Below are positions 24,591-34,657 of a stretch of DNA of 43,934 nt, in pieces. Each line of letters starts with the position of its first letter. The first letter of the stretch is position 1. Source of the DNA: Acinetobacter parvus DSM 16617 = CIP 108168 (GTDB taxonomy: Bacteria > Pseudomonadota > Gammaproteobacteria > Pseudomonadales > Moraxellaceae). A program made the position numbers and the translations under genes. The stretch spans positions 705,798 to 749,731 of the forward strand of contig NZ_KB849211.1 of NCBI RefSeq assembly GCF_000368025.1. The letters are read 5' to 3'. Under the pieces are notes generated by a model. The model was given only the letters and a program-made list of their open reading frames with translations, searched no databases and had not been told where the DNA came from.

Positions 24591-26059
24591 TGACTGAAGC
24601 TCAAAAGTTAAAGCTTATTGACGGTTGGGAAGTCGTTATCGGGATCGAGATCCACACTCAGTTGGCGACCAAGTCTAAAATCTTCTCTGGTTCATCGACT
24701 GAATTTGGTCAAGACCCAAACACCCAAGCCAGCCTTGTTGATTTGGCCATGCCAGGCGTATTGCCAGTATTGAATGCTGAAGTGGTTGATCTTGCGATTC
24801 GCTTTGGTTTGGGCATTGATGCTTACATCGACCAAGCCTCTGTGTTTGCCCGTAAAAACTATTTCTATCCAGATTCGCCAAAAGGCTACCAGATCAGCCA
24901 GATGGACAATCCAATTGTGGGCTTGGGTCATATCGACATTCAACTTGAAGATGGTACGGTGAAGCGTATTGGCGTAACTCGTGCCCATCTTGAAGAAGAT
25001 GCTGGTAAATCCATCCATGACCAATTTGAGGGCATGTCAGGTATCGACTTAAACCGCGCTGGTACGCCATTGCTTGAAATCGTGTCTGAACCTGATATGC
25101 GTTCAGTTGAAGAAGCTGTGGCTTATATCAAGGCGATTCATACATTGGTGCGTTGGTTAGGTATTTCTGACGGTAACATGGCCGAAGGTTCATTCCGTGC
25201 TGACTGTAACGTGTCTTTGCGTCGTCCAGGTCAGCCATTCGGCACTCGTTGCGAGTTAAAAAACCTCAACTCATTCCGTTTCATTGAGCAAGCGATCAAT
25301 GTTGAAATTGAACGCCAAATGGAAATTTTGGAATACGGCGGCACAATTGATCAGGAAACCCGTTTGTTCGATCCGAACAAGATGGAAACCCGTTCAATGC
25401 GCTCGAAAGAAGAAGCCAACGACTATCGCTACTTCCCTGATCCAGACTTGTTACCAGTGATCATTTCAAATGAACAAATCGAAGCTGCTCGTGTGGCGCT
25501 TCCAGAATTGCCTGCTGCACGCCGTGCCCGTTTTATGGCTGACTTTGGCGTAACGGAATATGATGCACATGTACTTACACTTTCTCGTGAAATGGCAGAC
25601 TTCTACGAGGCTGTTGTAGCTGCTGCTGGCGGTGAGAAGCAAGGTAAAGTTTCAGCAAACTGGGTGATGGGTGAATTCTCAGGCGCTTTAAACAAAGCGG
25701 GCCTAGAATTGGCGGACTCTCCAGTTTCTGCTGAGCAGTTGGGTGGCATGATCGCGCGTATTGTGGATAACACCATTAACGGTAAAATTGCCAAGCAGGT
25801 GTTTGGATTTATGTGGGAAGCAGAGGGTAAATCTGCGGATGACATTATTGCTGAAAAAGGCTTGAAGCAAGAAACCGATACAGGTGCGATTGAGGCGATT
25901 ATCAAAGACGTGCTTGCAGCCAATGAAAAAATGGTTGAAGAATACAAGTCTGGTAAGGAAAAAGCCTTTAATGGTCTCGTTGGTCAAGTCATGAAAGCTG
26001 CAAAAGGTAAAGCTAATCCAGCTCAAGTAAATGAATTAATGAAGAAATTGATTGGTTAA
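24590..26059 (+). CDS. gatB: Asp/Glu-tRNA amidotransferase subunit B
   Basis: The 489-aa kinase/transamidase subunit starts with W-E-V-V-I-G-IEIHTQL, then carries the ARKNYFYPDSPKGYQISQ motif, GTRCELKNLNSFRF and RYFPDPDLLP. The YqeY-like tail domain follows (from about 340) to ANPAQVNELMKKLI. It phosphorylates and amidates the misacylated tRNA using ammonia from GatA. Confidence 0.97.
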   Translation: MTEAQKLKLIDGWEVVIGIEIHTQLATKSKIFSGSSTEFGQDPNTQASLVDLAMPGVLPVLNAEVVDLAIRFGLGIDAYIDQASVFARKNYFYPDSPKGYQISQMDNPIVGLGHIDIQLEDGTVKRIGVTRAHLEEDAGKSIHDQFEGMSGIDLNRAGTPLLEIVSEPDMRSVEEAVAYIKAIHTLVRWLGISDGNMAEGSFRADCNVSLRRPGQPFGTRCELKNLNSFRFIEQAINVEIERQMEILEYGGTIDQETRLFDPNKMETRSMRSKEEANDYRYFPDPDLLPVIISNEQIEAARVALPELPAARRARFMADFGVTEYDAHVLTLSREMADFYEAVVAAAGGEKQGKVSANWVMGEFSGALNKAGLELADSPVSAEQLGGMIARIVDNTINGKIAKQVFGFMWEAEGKSADDIIAEKGLKQETDTGAIEAIIKDVLAANEKMVEEYKSGKEKAFNGLVGQVMKAAKGKANPAQVNELMKKLIG

Positions 26060-26089
26060 CTTATTAGCCAATTTATTGATTTCATGTTA

Positions 26090-26124
26090 TAAAACCTCGT
26101 ATTGATACGGGGTTTTATTTTTTA
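26090..26124 (+). terminator. Terminator after gatB
   Basis: AAAACCTCGTA, TTGA and TACGGGGTTTT form a stem (one T-G pair), with a T-run after it. It ends the gatCAB operon. Confidence 0.85.
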
Positions 26125-26141
26125 AATAAGGTTTTATCGTC

Positions 26142-27083
26142 ATGCCAATTTTCGATATAAATAATAATTTACAATTACGCACTGTGCAAAAAACCAACTT
26201 CCCTTTAGAAAAAGATTTGCAAACTTTAATTGAAAACAACCTAATCACTGTTTTTAACTGCCGTTTTATCGCAAGTGAATTTTCAACGGGTGCAATTCAT
26301 GCTGGTCGAATTGATACTCTAGCTCTATCTGAAGATAATAATCCTGTCATTATTGAATATAAAAAAGTAGAGTCCTCAGAACTCATAACACAAAGCCTAT
26401 TTTATCTTCATTGGATTCAAGATCATAAAGGTGATTTTGAAATAGCAGCTCAAAAAGTACTAGGAAACAATATAGAAATTGACTGGTCAGATATTCGGGT
26501 CATTTGTATTGCACCAAATTATAAAAAATACGATCTACATGCAGTACAAGTTATGGGAGCAAATATTGAATTATGGCGTTATCAACTTTTTTCAAACCAA
26601 AGTTTGTATCTTGAGGAAGTTTTTCATAACACAACATCAAATACGCCAGTAACTCTCAATCAAACAGCGAAAAACCCTGTCATGGTTGCAGCGGGAAAAA
26701 AGGCTGCTATTACACGAAATATCGGACAATACACCACAGAGAGCCATCTACAAAATAAATCTAAAGAAGTTATTGAGCTCATGGAAGCATTACAAGATAT
26801 GATTATGGGTTTTGATGACTCGATTGAGGAAATTCCTAAAAAATACTATATAGCCTATAAAAGCACACAAAATATTTTAACTGTGGAAGTTCGCTTACGA
26901 AATTTAAAAATTTATTTAAAATTAAAACCTGAGGATATTCCTGTAAATACTCCAAATTATCGTGATGTTTCCAATATAGGGCATCATGGTATTGGCGATG
27001 TCGAGTTTACGATAACCAACCTCAATGAACTGATAGATACCAAACCATTTATAGAGTTAGCCTATAATAGGATTGGCGGTTAA
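26142..27083 (+). CDS. DUF5655-type protein with nuclease-like N-terminus
   Basis: The 313-aa product has an N-terminal half like a PD-(D/E)xK nuclease core: a GRIDTLAL strand with D near residue 58, then PVIIEYKK with the E-x-K pair near 72-74. The C-terminal half (from about 230) matches DUF5655, with KKYYIAYKS, then VEVRLRNLKIYLKL and GIGDVEFTI. Homologues are sometimes labelled 'predicted transport protein', without basis. The gene is richer in A+T than the gat genes before it and stands alone, so it may be a recent arrival. DNA cleavage or repair is possible, not shown. Confidence 0.6.
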   Translation: MPIFDINNNLQLRTVQKTNFPLEKDLQTLIENNLITVFNCRFIASEFSTGAIHAGRIDTLALSEDNNPVIIEYKKVESSELITQSLFYLHWIQDHKGDFEIAAQKVLGNNIEIDWSDIRVICIAPNYKKYDLHAVQVMGANIELWRYQLFSNQSLYLEEVFHNTTSNTPVTLNQTAKNPVMVAAGKKAAITRNIGQYTTESHLQNKSKEVIELMEALQDMIMGFDDSIEEIPKKYYIAYKSTQNILTVEVRLRNLKIYLKLKPEDIPVNTPNYRDVSNIGHHGIGDVEFTITNLNELIDTKPFIELAYNRIGG

Positions 27084-27313
27084 TTGTACTCAATCAATGA
27101 AAATTCTCGGTAAAAAAATTTACAATTCAGCAAATTTATAATCCTGAATATTGTGAGTAGTTATTGTCATACAGCTAAAAATTAAAGCAGCGAAATGCTG
27201 AGTTATTTTTAGCAATTTATTTTAGTTAATGAATAAAAATGAAATAATCACTGCCCCCTTAACACACCCGAAAATCTTATTTTAAGTTGAGATTGGCGTA
27301 TATATTCAAAATG
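27084..27313. other. Non-coding spacer
   Basis: 230 AT-rich bases between convergent genes. I see no clear terminator and no gene. Confidence 0.4.
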
Positions 27314-28390
27314 CTATTTTACAACTGCTTCAATTTGGTCCAGTTCCCATACCCCACCTGCAGCAAGCCCTTTACACATGCCTGTCCACATATCTTTAGT
27401 ATGTACGAATTTCTGCCCATCCCAAACCCATTCATCACTTGACCAGCAGTCTCCAATTCCCCGTCCTTTTTGTGAGCTACTGATTATCCCATCCCCAACA
27501 TCGGAGGCATGTTCAGTCACAAAAATTGCTTTTCCTGTTAAAGACTCATCCAGCACCCAAACTCCATACCCCTCATTATATGCTCCACGCCAACATAGGG
27601 TCGTTGCCAATACTTTTTTATTGCTTAATTTGTAGAGTTCAATCGACTGAGGTTTTACGCCATCACTGCTATAAACTCCCTCACAAAAACCATCTTGTTT
27701 GGGTGTAGGTTGTGCTGCCATCAATGATTTATACACGGACTGATACTGCTTGCTGTTGGGCTGCAAAGTTAGATAAGGTTTGCTGGCTGTTTTAACCTGT
27801 TTCACCACCAATTTCGGTTGAGCCGCTAAAACTTTTGCTTCGCTCATTTTCCCTTTTTTGACCAAGGCGCCTGTCGTTCCAACACGTTTCTGAAAATCAT
27901 CCATTTTCAATAATGTTGCAGTCATACCCGCATCCGAAATATTCCATTGCAGACGGTTATTTTTAAATACAATGTCTGCTTTTCCACTGGCCTGCTGCAA
28001 CAATCCATTCACCTGTGCTGCGGTCAATCTACCCATAAGTGGAAATTCAGTGCCATCCACCAAAACAGCCCCTAAATCCTTGCCATTGACATAAAAATGA
28101 ATATTTTTAAGCTGATTTTTAGGAATTTGAGGTTCGGTAAACCCATCACCCAAAGCAAACTCGCCTGTGACTTGCTGAGCTTTGCCCGCCTGACGTGTCA
28201 ATAAGATTGATGCTGGATAATCATCACTAGATTCATTGTGATAGCCCGCAGCTCGACAGGTTCCTGTATTGCTACAGTAAATTTCCCAATCTTGATGTGA
28301 AAATGAAATACCTTTGATTTCTTGTGCGAAGCTAGTAGAACTTAGTGCCATAAAGCAGCAAACTGAAAGTATATTCTTCACTGGTATCAT
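27314..28390 (-). CDS. Secreted DUF1176 protein
   Basis: The 358-aa product has a signal peptide (SSTSFAQ, cleaved near residue 22), then WEIYCSNTGTCRAAGY, the Cys-containing start typical of DUF1176. A C-terminal domain follows with the paired cysteines FCEGVY and ATLCWRGAYNEGYG and the CWSSDEWVWDG segment. DUF1176 proteins are periplasmic and of unknown function. It is divergent from the next gene across a 125-bp spacer. Confidence 0.85.
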   Translation of the reverse strand: MIPVKNILSVCCFMALSSTSFAQEIKGISFSHQDWEIYCSNTGTCRAAGYHNESSDDYPASILLTRQAGKAQQVTGEFALGDGFTEPQIPKNQLKNIHFYVNGKDLGAVLVDGTEFPLMGRLTAAQVNGLLQQASGKADIVFKNNRLQWNISDAGMTATLLKMDDFQKRVGTTGALVKKGKMSEAKVLAAQPKLVVKQVKTASKPYLTLQPNSKQYQSVYKSLMAAQPTPKQDGFCEGVYSSDGVKPQSIELYKLSNKKVLATTLCWRGAYNEGYGVWVLDESLTGKAIFVTEHASDVGDGIISSSQKGRGIGDCWSSDEWVWDGQKFVHTKDMWTGMCKGLAAGGVWELDQIEAVVK

Positions 28391-28515
28391 TCTGTATTAC
28401 TCATATTTATTATCAAACTTGAAAACAGTTTAAAGGACTGATCTACACTTGTCATATGTCATTTTATTGCAGAAGATATTAGCTTAAAGCAAACTGAGTT
28501 TGGTCAAATTTAAAA

Positions 28516-29265
28516 ATGAAAAGAACAATTTTATTTCCCACGATTTTAATGAGTATGTTCTCCTCAGCCATTCATGCTGAGATTACAGTATTTAAAGCAA
28601 ATTTCCCTCAGTTTTCAAATAGTGCAAAAGAACGAAAAGCAGAAAATCAAATTTACCCTCTCGGTGAAGCTTCTTTTGCAAATGATGTTCGAGTGCCTTT
28701 TTACGGGGTAACCGCACTCAACCCTGTGGAAGATGGTTTATTAAAAGACTTTAAATCATGTTCCGCAAAAAGCTGTCATTTCGATTTTAAATTAGATGCT
28801 AAACAAGCTGAACAACTCAAGTTATGGGCTATTCCTGAAATAGGAATTGTACTTGTACCTAGAGATTGGCAAGACATACAATCAAGTGCAGGAGCGAATG
28901 GTACTGGATCTGCCTTAATCATGAGTCCAAATCAGAAACAAGCAATTCAGCTTTATGATTCATCATTTTGTGTAGGTTGCGGCATGCCAAATGCGACGCT
29001 TTATTTTCCACATCTTTTAAAACAAAGTGTGGAATATGAATACGGTGGTTATCAAGATCCGCTTAAATTAATGAAGATCGTACACCCTTCAAAACAAATC
29101 GCTTTCTTTAGTTATCAAATTCCTAAGCTGAATAACAGAACACATGGCGTAGCCAAATATCAAGATGAAGACACGTTTAACTTTAGAGAAATCAAAGTCA
29201 CCGTTGATCAATCCCAACAGCATTTAGTTGGAACTATTCTAAATTTTTACAATGCGACTCATTAA
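28516..29265 (+). CDS. Exported protein, DUF4850-like
   Basis: The 249-aa product has a signal peptide (MKRTILFPTIL..., ending IHA) and a mixed mature domain with two CxxC-like cysteine pairs (SCSAKSC and FCVGCGM). It resembles DUF4850 proteins of Acinetobacter, but I assign that weakly. It is divergent from the DUF1176 gene and ends at a bidirectional terminator. The role is unknown. Confidence 0.5.
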   Translation: MKRTILFPTILMSMFSSAIHAEITVFKANFPQFSNSAKERKAENQIYPLGEASFANDVRVPFYGVTALNPVEDGLLKDFKSCSAKSCHFDFKLDAKQAEQLKLWAIPEIGIVLVPRDWQDIQSSAGANGTGSALIMSPNQKQAIQLYDSSFCVGCGMPNATLYFPHLLKQSVEYEYGGYQDPLKLMKIVHPSKQIAFFSYQIPKLNNRTHGVAKYQDEDTFNFREIKVTVDQSQQHLVGTILNFYNATH

Positions 29266-29280
29266 TCAAATCATGGACAC

Positions 29281-29309
29281 AAAAAAACCTGCTAGTTGCA
29301 GGTTTTTTT
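29281..29309. terminator. Bidirectional terminator, DUF4850-like / sbmA
   Basis: AAAAAAACCTGC, a five-base loop and GCAGGTTTTTTT are perfectly complementary and serve both convergent genes. Confidence 0.92.
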
Positions 29310-29317
29310 AATCACAC

Positions 29318-30514
29318 TTATTTTTTTAAAATTGACTCGAAAGCTTTTAAACGTTTATAAATTGAGAGTAATTCAATAATCGTTTTCCAAGAACTGATGA
29401 GATATTGAAATGATTCACGAACTTTATCAAAGATGTTACTAATTTGGTTGATCAAGCCTAAAGTCATTTTACCTGCGGCAATTGCAGGAAATAGCACCAC
29501 CAGACTATATAAAACATCCAGTTGCTTATACCAAATCGCGACAAGGTTAAAATAAGCATAGTGAAAATAAAGTCTAAAATAATTTACACGTACTCGAGCA
29601 AATAACTCTTTTAATGTGAGTGGATCAGCACGATTCTCATGGTCTTCACCATAAACCAACTCTTTACGGTAGGCTGCCTCAACCTTTTGATTATTAAATT
29701 GTAGGCCTGGTAATTTCTGACCGACAATCATTAACACCACAGTTCCAAAGACCGCCCAGACAATTGCAGCCCATACCAGTGAATGTTCAATCTCACCCAC
29801 GATTGGAAGCACTGGCACTTTCTCTGAGATTTTAAATAATAACGGCAGGAACGCGATCAGCACCATCACTGACTTAATCAGTTCAACCCCCAAGTCTTCC
29901 ATAATGGTGGCAAAACGCATGGTATCTTCTTGAATACGTTGCGAAGCCCCTTCGACATGACGAAGCCGATCCCAGTTTGCAGTGTAGTATTCATTCATGG
30001 CGGTACGCCAGCGGAACACATAATGGCTGGTAAAGAATGCATTGATTACGGCGAATGTGACGGCAACCATTGCAATATAAAGAAAAGTCAAAGTTCCATT
30101 ATATAGGTCATTAATATTACCGCCGCCATCGCTTAGCATCTTTTGAATCATGTCCCAGAATGGTCCATACCAAGCATTGATTGCAACACTGACCTGCACC
30201 CCAAACCAGATATTAAACAAGATAAATGCTGACCCCCAGACTGACCACTTCTGCCATTTGTGATCAGAAAGGAATCCCCAAAAACCTGCAAATAAGGCGG
30301 TTGAAAGGAGAAACCAGAGATAGAACCAAATAAATGCAGGCGACCAGAAACGGCTCACCCCAATTTGCAACTCTGCTTCAGCATAGCCCTTTGGGAATCC
30401 CAAATATCCCCCCCATCCATGGCCACCCGTATACCAGAGCAACATATTCAGGGCCATCCATACAACCACTGAAATAAAAAATGGACGTGGGTTGGGAAAA
30501 AATGATTTAAACAT
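29318..30514 (-). CDS. sbmA: SbmA/BacA-type peptide transporter
   Basis: From ATG 30514 the protein has 398 aa; a TTG four codons earlier sits directly on the AAGGA, so it cannot be the start. It has the MFKSFFPNPRPFF start and the eight-TM layout of SbmA. The blocks WGGYLGFPKGYAEAELQIGVSRFW, the short SHYVFRWR-x-AMNEYY and EGASQRIQEDTM are conserved. SbmA dimers use the proton gradient to import proline-rich peptides, bleomycin and microcins across the inner membrane. The gene is single, with a 210-bp leader. Confidence 0.92.
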   Translation of the reverse strand: MFKSFFPNPRPFFISVVVWMALNMLLWYTGGHGWGGYLGFPKGYAEAELQIGVSRFWSPAFIWFYLWFLLSTALFAGFWGFLSDHKWQKWSVWGSAFILFNIWFGVQVSVAINAWYGPFWDMIQKMLSDGGGNINDLYNGTLTFLYIAMVAVTFAVINAFFTSHYVFRWRTAMNEYYTANWDRLRHVEGASQRIQEDTMRFATIMEDLGVELIKSVMVLIAFLPLLFKISEKVPVLPIVGEIEHSLVWAAIVWAVFGTVVLMIVGQKLPGLQFNNQKVEAAYRKELVYGEDHENRADPLTLKELFARVRVNYFRLYFHYAYFNLVAIWYKQLDVLYSLVVLFPAIAAGKMTLGLINQISNIFDKVRESFQYLISSWKTIIELLSIYKRLKAFESILKK

Positions 30515-30724
30515 CGTGCTTAACAATCCTTGTTGTATTGCAATTGACGCAAGTACGTCATGCTATAACCTTAAACTTAACTTTGTCTGATAGAAACTTT
30601 GGTAAGTTGTAGTTATTTACATGCTTTTCCAAAATTTTCATAGCATTTTGATGAGTATTTACAATTTGTTTAGGACATCGAAACGATTTTAATGCTGTTA
30701 CGACTCTCTGTGGCCATATAAACC

Positions 30725-31702
30725 TTAAGGATGTGCTGGAAAGGTCTTTAAGGCAAAATCTTGCTGATCAGGTTGTACAAGGTTTTTCTTACTTTGAATG
30801 GCAAGTTCAATTTCAGAAAGCTTTGACTGAGCCGCATCAATCCCTGCCTGCATAGTCATTTCACGCCCCTTAACATCAAAAATATGGGCCTTTTCACGCA
30901 GATCAGGTTGAATCACCACATCGGCATCTTTCAGTTCTTCTTCAGCCAGACGGCCCTGCATAATATTAATGTTCTGGTTAAACAGCCCCCAAACATTGCT
31001 GGTTTCAGTATGAATCGGCTGGGCCAGAATATCCACTGCAATCACTACATCCGCTCCCAGTTCACGTGCAACCTGAACAGGCACAGGACTGACCAGCCCA
31101 CCATCTACATATTCAACATCATGAATTTTGGTGGGTACAAACATGCTGGGGATTGAGGCCGAGGCACGAACCGCCTGTCCAGTATTGCCATAGTTAAAGA
31201 CTGTTCTGCTGCCATCCTTAAGTTCAGTTGCCACCACATACATTGGAATCTTGAGTTGTTGCAAGGGTGTGTTGCGCACCTGCTGGTTGATGTAATCCTC
31301 AACCTTTTTACCATTAAAGAACCCTTTCAAGCTGACATTGACATCACGAACGTCATTGGCTTTCAGCTTTAGGGCAATGTCACGCAACTCAGCGGCGGTT
31401 TTGCCGCTGGCATAGATTGAGCCAACGATACTCCCTGCACTAGTGCCTACAATAAAGTCTGGACGAATCCCCTGTTGTTCCAGCACTTGTATCACCCCAA
31501 TATGGGCATAGCCACGTGCACCACCACTCCCCAAAACCAAAGCGATTACGGGACGTTTTTGCTGTTGTTTGATATAGCTAAAAGGCTGGCTCAGCACCCG
31601 TGCCTGGGCATCTTCAATTGCTGGACGTAAATGTGAGGTTGTTTGGCAACCTGTTAAAATGATTACTGATAGTCCGAGTATGCATGATTTAAGCCGTTTC
31701 AT
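30725..31702 (-). CDS. Patatin-like phospholipase lipoprotein (RssA-like)
   Basis: The 325-aa product has a lipoprotein signal with the lipobox LTGC (C19). The oxyanion loop GSGGARG is at 58-64, the nucleophile S88 is in GTSAG, and the acidic partner D200 is in the VDGGL motif. It is therefore a serine/aspartate-dyad acyl hydrolase exported and lipid-anchored, probably in the outer membrane. The natural substrate is unknown. It belongs to the RssA/YchK-like group by its core, with a lipoprotein N-terminus. Confidence 0.9.
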   Translation of the reverse strand: MKRLKSCILGLSVIILTGCQTTSHLRPAIEDAQARVLSQPFSYIKQQQKRPVIALVLGSGGARGYAHIGVIQVLEQQGIRPDFIVGTSAGSIVGSIYASGKTAAELRDIALKLKANDVRDVNVSLKGFFNGKKVEDYINQQVRNTPLQQLKIPMYVVATELKDGSRTVFNYGNTGQAVRASASIPSMFVPTKIHDVEYVDGGLVSPVPVQVARELGADVVIAVDILAQPIHTETSNVWGLFNQNINIMQGRLAEEELKDADVVIQPDLREKAHIFDVKGREMTMQAGIDAAQSKLSEIELAIQSKKNLVQPDQQDFALKTFPAHP

Positions 31703-31805
31703 ATGCAGTTGTTGCCATATTTACTGTGTTTCCAGCTTAAATTTTAGCTCTTCCCAGCCTGAAATGCTGTATCAGTTTTTTTGCTGCTGTGACTGCCAAT
31801 CCATA

Positions 31806-31831
31806 AAAAAGCCCCTCGAAAGGAGCTTTTA
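31806..31831 (-). terminator. Terminator after the AGCS symporter gene
   Basis: On the minus strand AGCTCCT, TTCG and AGGGGCT pair (one G-T), with TTTTTT after it. Confidence 0.75.
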
Positions 31832-31837
31832 TCAAGA

Positions 31838-33313
31838 TCACCAGATATCTGAACCAACTTTTTTCTTTAGTTCAGGATATTGATCAATCTTGAACTCTGG
31901 TTCCTTAATACCTTTCTTTAACTGAGATGTGTAGTCTTTCAATAAAATCAATGCTATCGGAGTCAGCAATAGAATTGCGATCAGGTTAATAGTTGCCATC
32001 AATCCCATCGACAAGTCTGCCATAGACCAAACCAATGGAACGCTAGTGATTGCACCGAAGTACACCATAACCAATACTAAAATACGGAAAACAAGCATGA
32101 TTTTAGGATTGTTATTGATAAACTGCACATTACTTTCAGCGTAGGCATAGTTACCAATAATCGACGTAAAGGCAAACAGGAACAGAATAATCGCCAGAAA
32201 ACCACCGCCCCAGCTACCAATTTGGCTCTCCAAAGCTTTCTGGGTCAATGTCACGCCTTCAAAGCCAGCTTCGTGATAGAGACCAGACACCATAATGATG
32301 ATCGCGGTACATGAACACACCACGAAGGTATCGACAAATACACCTAGCATTTGGACCAGACCCTGATTCACAGGGTGTTTCACATCAGAGGCCGCAGCGG
32401 CATTTGGCGCTGACCCCATACCTGCCTCGTTGGAAAACAAGCCACGTTTGATCCCCATCATCATTGCCATAGAAATCATCGCACCGAAGAAACCACCTGC
32501 CGCAGCCTCAAACTGAAATGCCTTGCTAAAGATCAATTTAAAGATCTCAGGCAACATCGGCAAGTTGGCTATCGCAATATACAAAGCGACCATGATATAA
32601 AGCAATGCCATGAAAGGAACGATACTTTCAGCAACTTTAGCGATACGCTTGATCCCACCAAAGATAATCAATGCCGTCATAATGACCAATGCAATCCCAA
32701 CCCATGACACTTCGAGATCAAGACCACCAAGCCCCAATACAAAATTGGCTTTATCCCATCCCCAGGCATGTGAGGTCGCACCAATAATCGCATTTGCCTG
32801 CACGGCATTAAATACAAAGCCATAAGCCAGAATGAGTGACAGTGCAAAAACAATCCCCAGCCATTTTTGTTTTAAGCCCTGAGTAATATAGTACGCAGGG
32901 CCACCACGGAACTGCTTGTTTTGATGGTCTCTCACCTTAAACAACTGGGCAAGCGATGATTCAACAAATGCAGAACTCATACCAAGAAAGGCAGTGACCC
33001 ACATCCAGAACACGGCACCAGGACCACCAATTGCGATTGCAATCGCAACACCAGCAACATTACCCACGCCCACACGGCTTGCAAGCCCAGTGACAAAAGC
33101 CTGAAATGGTGTAATGCCATGTTCATCCTGCGTTTCTTTACGACTGCCTTTCATCACACGGATACTATGCAGGAACAAGCGAAGCTGTACCGCACCCGTA
33201 ACAAATGTGTAAAATACCCCAACCGCAACCAGTAATACGACCAGGAAATTCCAAAGCGGATCATTCAAGAACTGTACCCACGACATCAGCGTGGCATTTA
33301 ATTGTTCATTCAT
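31838..33313 (-). CDS. Alanine/glycine:cation symporter (AGCS family)
   Basis: ATG 33313 is used; the longer frame begins with a GTG directly before. The 491-aa membrane protein has about eleven TM segments and the family signatures GLASRVGVGNVAGVA, FRGGPAYYI and the NEAGMGSAPNAAAASDV motif. It imports alanine or glycine with sodium or protons at the inner membrane. Alone between terminators, with gltS upstream on the same strand. Confidence 0.92.
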   Translation of the reverse strand: MNEQLNATLMSWVQFLNDPLWNFLVVLLVAVGVFYTFVTGAVQLRLFLHSIRVMKGSRKETQDEHGITPFQAFVTGLASRVGVGNVAGVAIAIAIGGPGAVFWMWVTAFLGMSSAFVESSLAQLFKVRDHQNKQFRGGPAYYITQGLKQKWLGIVFALSLILAYGFVFNAVQANAIIGATSHAWGWDKANFVLGLGGLDLEVSWVGIALVIMTALIIFGGIKRIAKVAESIVPFMALLYIMVALYIAIANLPMLPEIFKLIFSKAFQFEAAAGGFFGAMISMAMMMGIKRGLFSNEAGMGSAPNAAAASDVKHPVNQGLVQMLGVFVDTFVVCSCTAIIIMVSGLYHEAGFEGVTLTQKALESQIGSWGGGFLAIILFLFAFTSIIGNYAYAESNVQFINNNPKIMLVFRILVLVMVYFGAITSVPLVWSMADLSMGLMATINLIAILLLTPIALILLKDYTSQLKKGIKEPEFKIDQYPELKKKVGSDIW

Positions 33314-33370
33314 CACTTATTCACTTAACAATTTTATGTGCGTCAATCACATATTCAAAAAAATGGATGA

Positions 33371-33400
33371 ATCAAAAAAGCCCCGTATGGGCTTTTGATC
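33371..33400 (-). terminator. Terminator after gltS
   Basis: On the minus strand ATCAAAAGCCC, ATAC and GGGGCTTTTTTGAT form a stem with T-run. It separates gltS from the symporter. Confidence 0.8.
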
Positions 33401-33404
33401 TAAC

Positions 33405-34640
33405 TTAGATAAAGAATTTCAAAATTAATTGAATTACTGTTGCATTAATTAAATCAACAAAGAACGCACCACAAAGCGGAACAATTAAAAATGCTTTATG
33501 TGATGGTCCATACATGTTGGTAATTGCTTGCATGTTAGCAACAGCTGTTGGCGTTGCTCCCATACCAAAACCACAGTGACCCGCTGCCAACACGGCTGCA
33601 TCGTAGTTTTTACCCATGACACGGAACGTCACAAACGCAGCATAAAGCGCCATTGTCAATGTTTGCGCGCCAAGAATCACAACAAGTGGACCAGCCAAAT
33701 CAGCCAGTTGCCATAATTTCAATGAAAGCAAAGCCATTGCCAAATACAGTGATAATGATGCATTACCAAATACATCAATTGCACGGTCAAAAATATCAAC
33801 CTTTAATATGCTTTCCAGAATGTTGCGCAAAACCACACCACCGCCCAATGCCCAGACGAAAGTTGGCAGCTCAAACCATGTGCCTTTACTATAACCTGTC
33901 ATGAATTCAGCAAATGCCAAACAGGCAGCAAACAGACCAAGTGTGGTAATGGCATTATCCGCAGTGATTAAACGAACTTGATGCGGATTTTCGAATGGTG
34001 CAAGTTCATCAGGGTGCTGGTCGAGATGAGTATCACGATCCTTGATCTCGGAAGAGGTTTGGGCATGGGCAAGGCTGTAACGGTTAATCAGCAGCTTGGC
34101 CAATGGACCGCCGATAATCCCACCAATAATCAGGCCGAAAGTTGCACTTGCCATACCCAATGCCAAAGCGCCCTGAATACCATGCTGAGTTTCAAGGATT
34201 TCACCCCATGCACCTGCGGTTCCGTGACCACCTGTTAGTGTGATTGAACCTGCGATCAAACCGATCAGAGGATCAATACCCAACAAGGTTGCCAGACTCA
34301 TCCCAACCGCATTCTGCACCACAATGAATGAGGCGACACAGACGAGAAAAATGACTAATCCAATACCACCCTCCTTGAGCTTCATAAAGTTTGCACTTAA
34401 GCCAATCGAGGCAAAAAAGATCAACATAAAACTGGTTTGCAACTGACTGCTGAAAACAATACTGTAGCCCCAGAGCGAATGCACCAGCAGGGAAACCACT
34501 GCTGCCACCAAACCGCCTGCGACAGGTTCAGGAATGTTGTAGCGTCTTAAGAAATCAATTTTGTTGACCAGTAAACGTCCCAATAACAGAACGATCACTG
34601 ACGAAATTAGCGTGTAGAAACCATTAAAAGTAAATTCCAT
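33405..34640 (-). CDS. gltS: Sodium/glutamate symporter GltS
   Basis: ATG 34640 has GGAAT upstream. The 411-aa protein is a ten-TM-type Na+/glutamate carrier. The family features are PEPVAGGLVAA, FFASIGLSANF, LTGGHGTAGAWGE and the second inverted-repeat copy GHCGFGMGATPTAVANM. It is preceded 17 bp upstream by a 51-codon ORF with a good RBS, so the two are likely co-transcribed. Confidence 0.95.
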   Translation of the reverse strand: MEFTFNGFYTLISSVIVLLLGRLLVNKIDFLRRYNIPEPVAGGLVAAVVSLLVHSLWGYSIVFSSQLQTSFMLIFFASIGLSANFMKLKEGGIGLVIFLVCVASFIVVQNAVGMSLATLLGIDPLIGLIAGSITLTGGHGTAGAWGEILETQHGIQGALALGMASATFGLIIGGIIGGPLAKLLINRYSLAHAQTSSEIKDRDTHLDQHPDELAPFENPHQVRLITADNAITTLGLFAACLAFAEFMTGYSKGTWFELPTFVWALGGGVVLRNILESILKVDIFDRAIDVFGNASLSLYLAMALLSLKLWQLADLAGPLVVILGAQTLTMALYAAFVTFRVMGKNYDAAVLAAGHCGFGMGATPTAVANMQAITNMYGPSHKAFLIVPLCGAFFVDLINATVIQLILKFFI

Positions 34641-34657
34641 ATTTTATTCCATTTATT

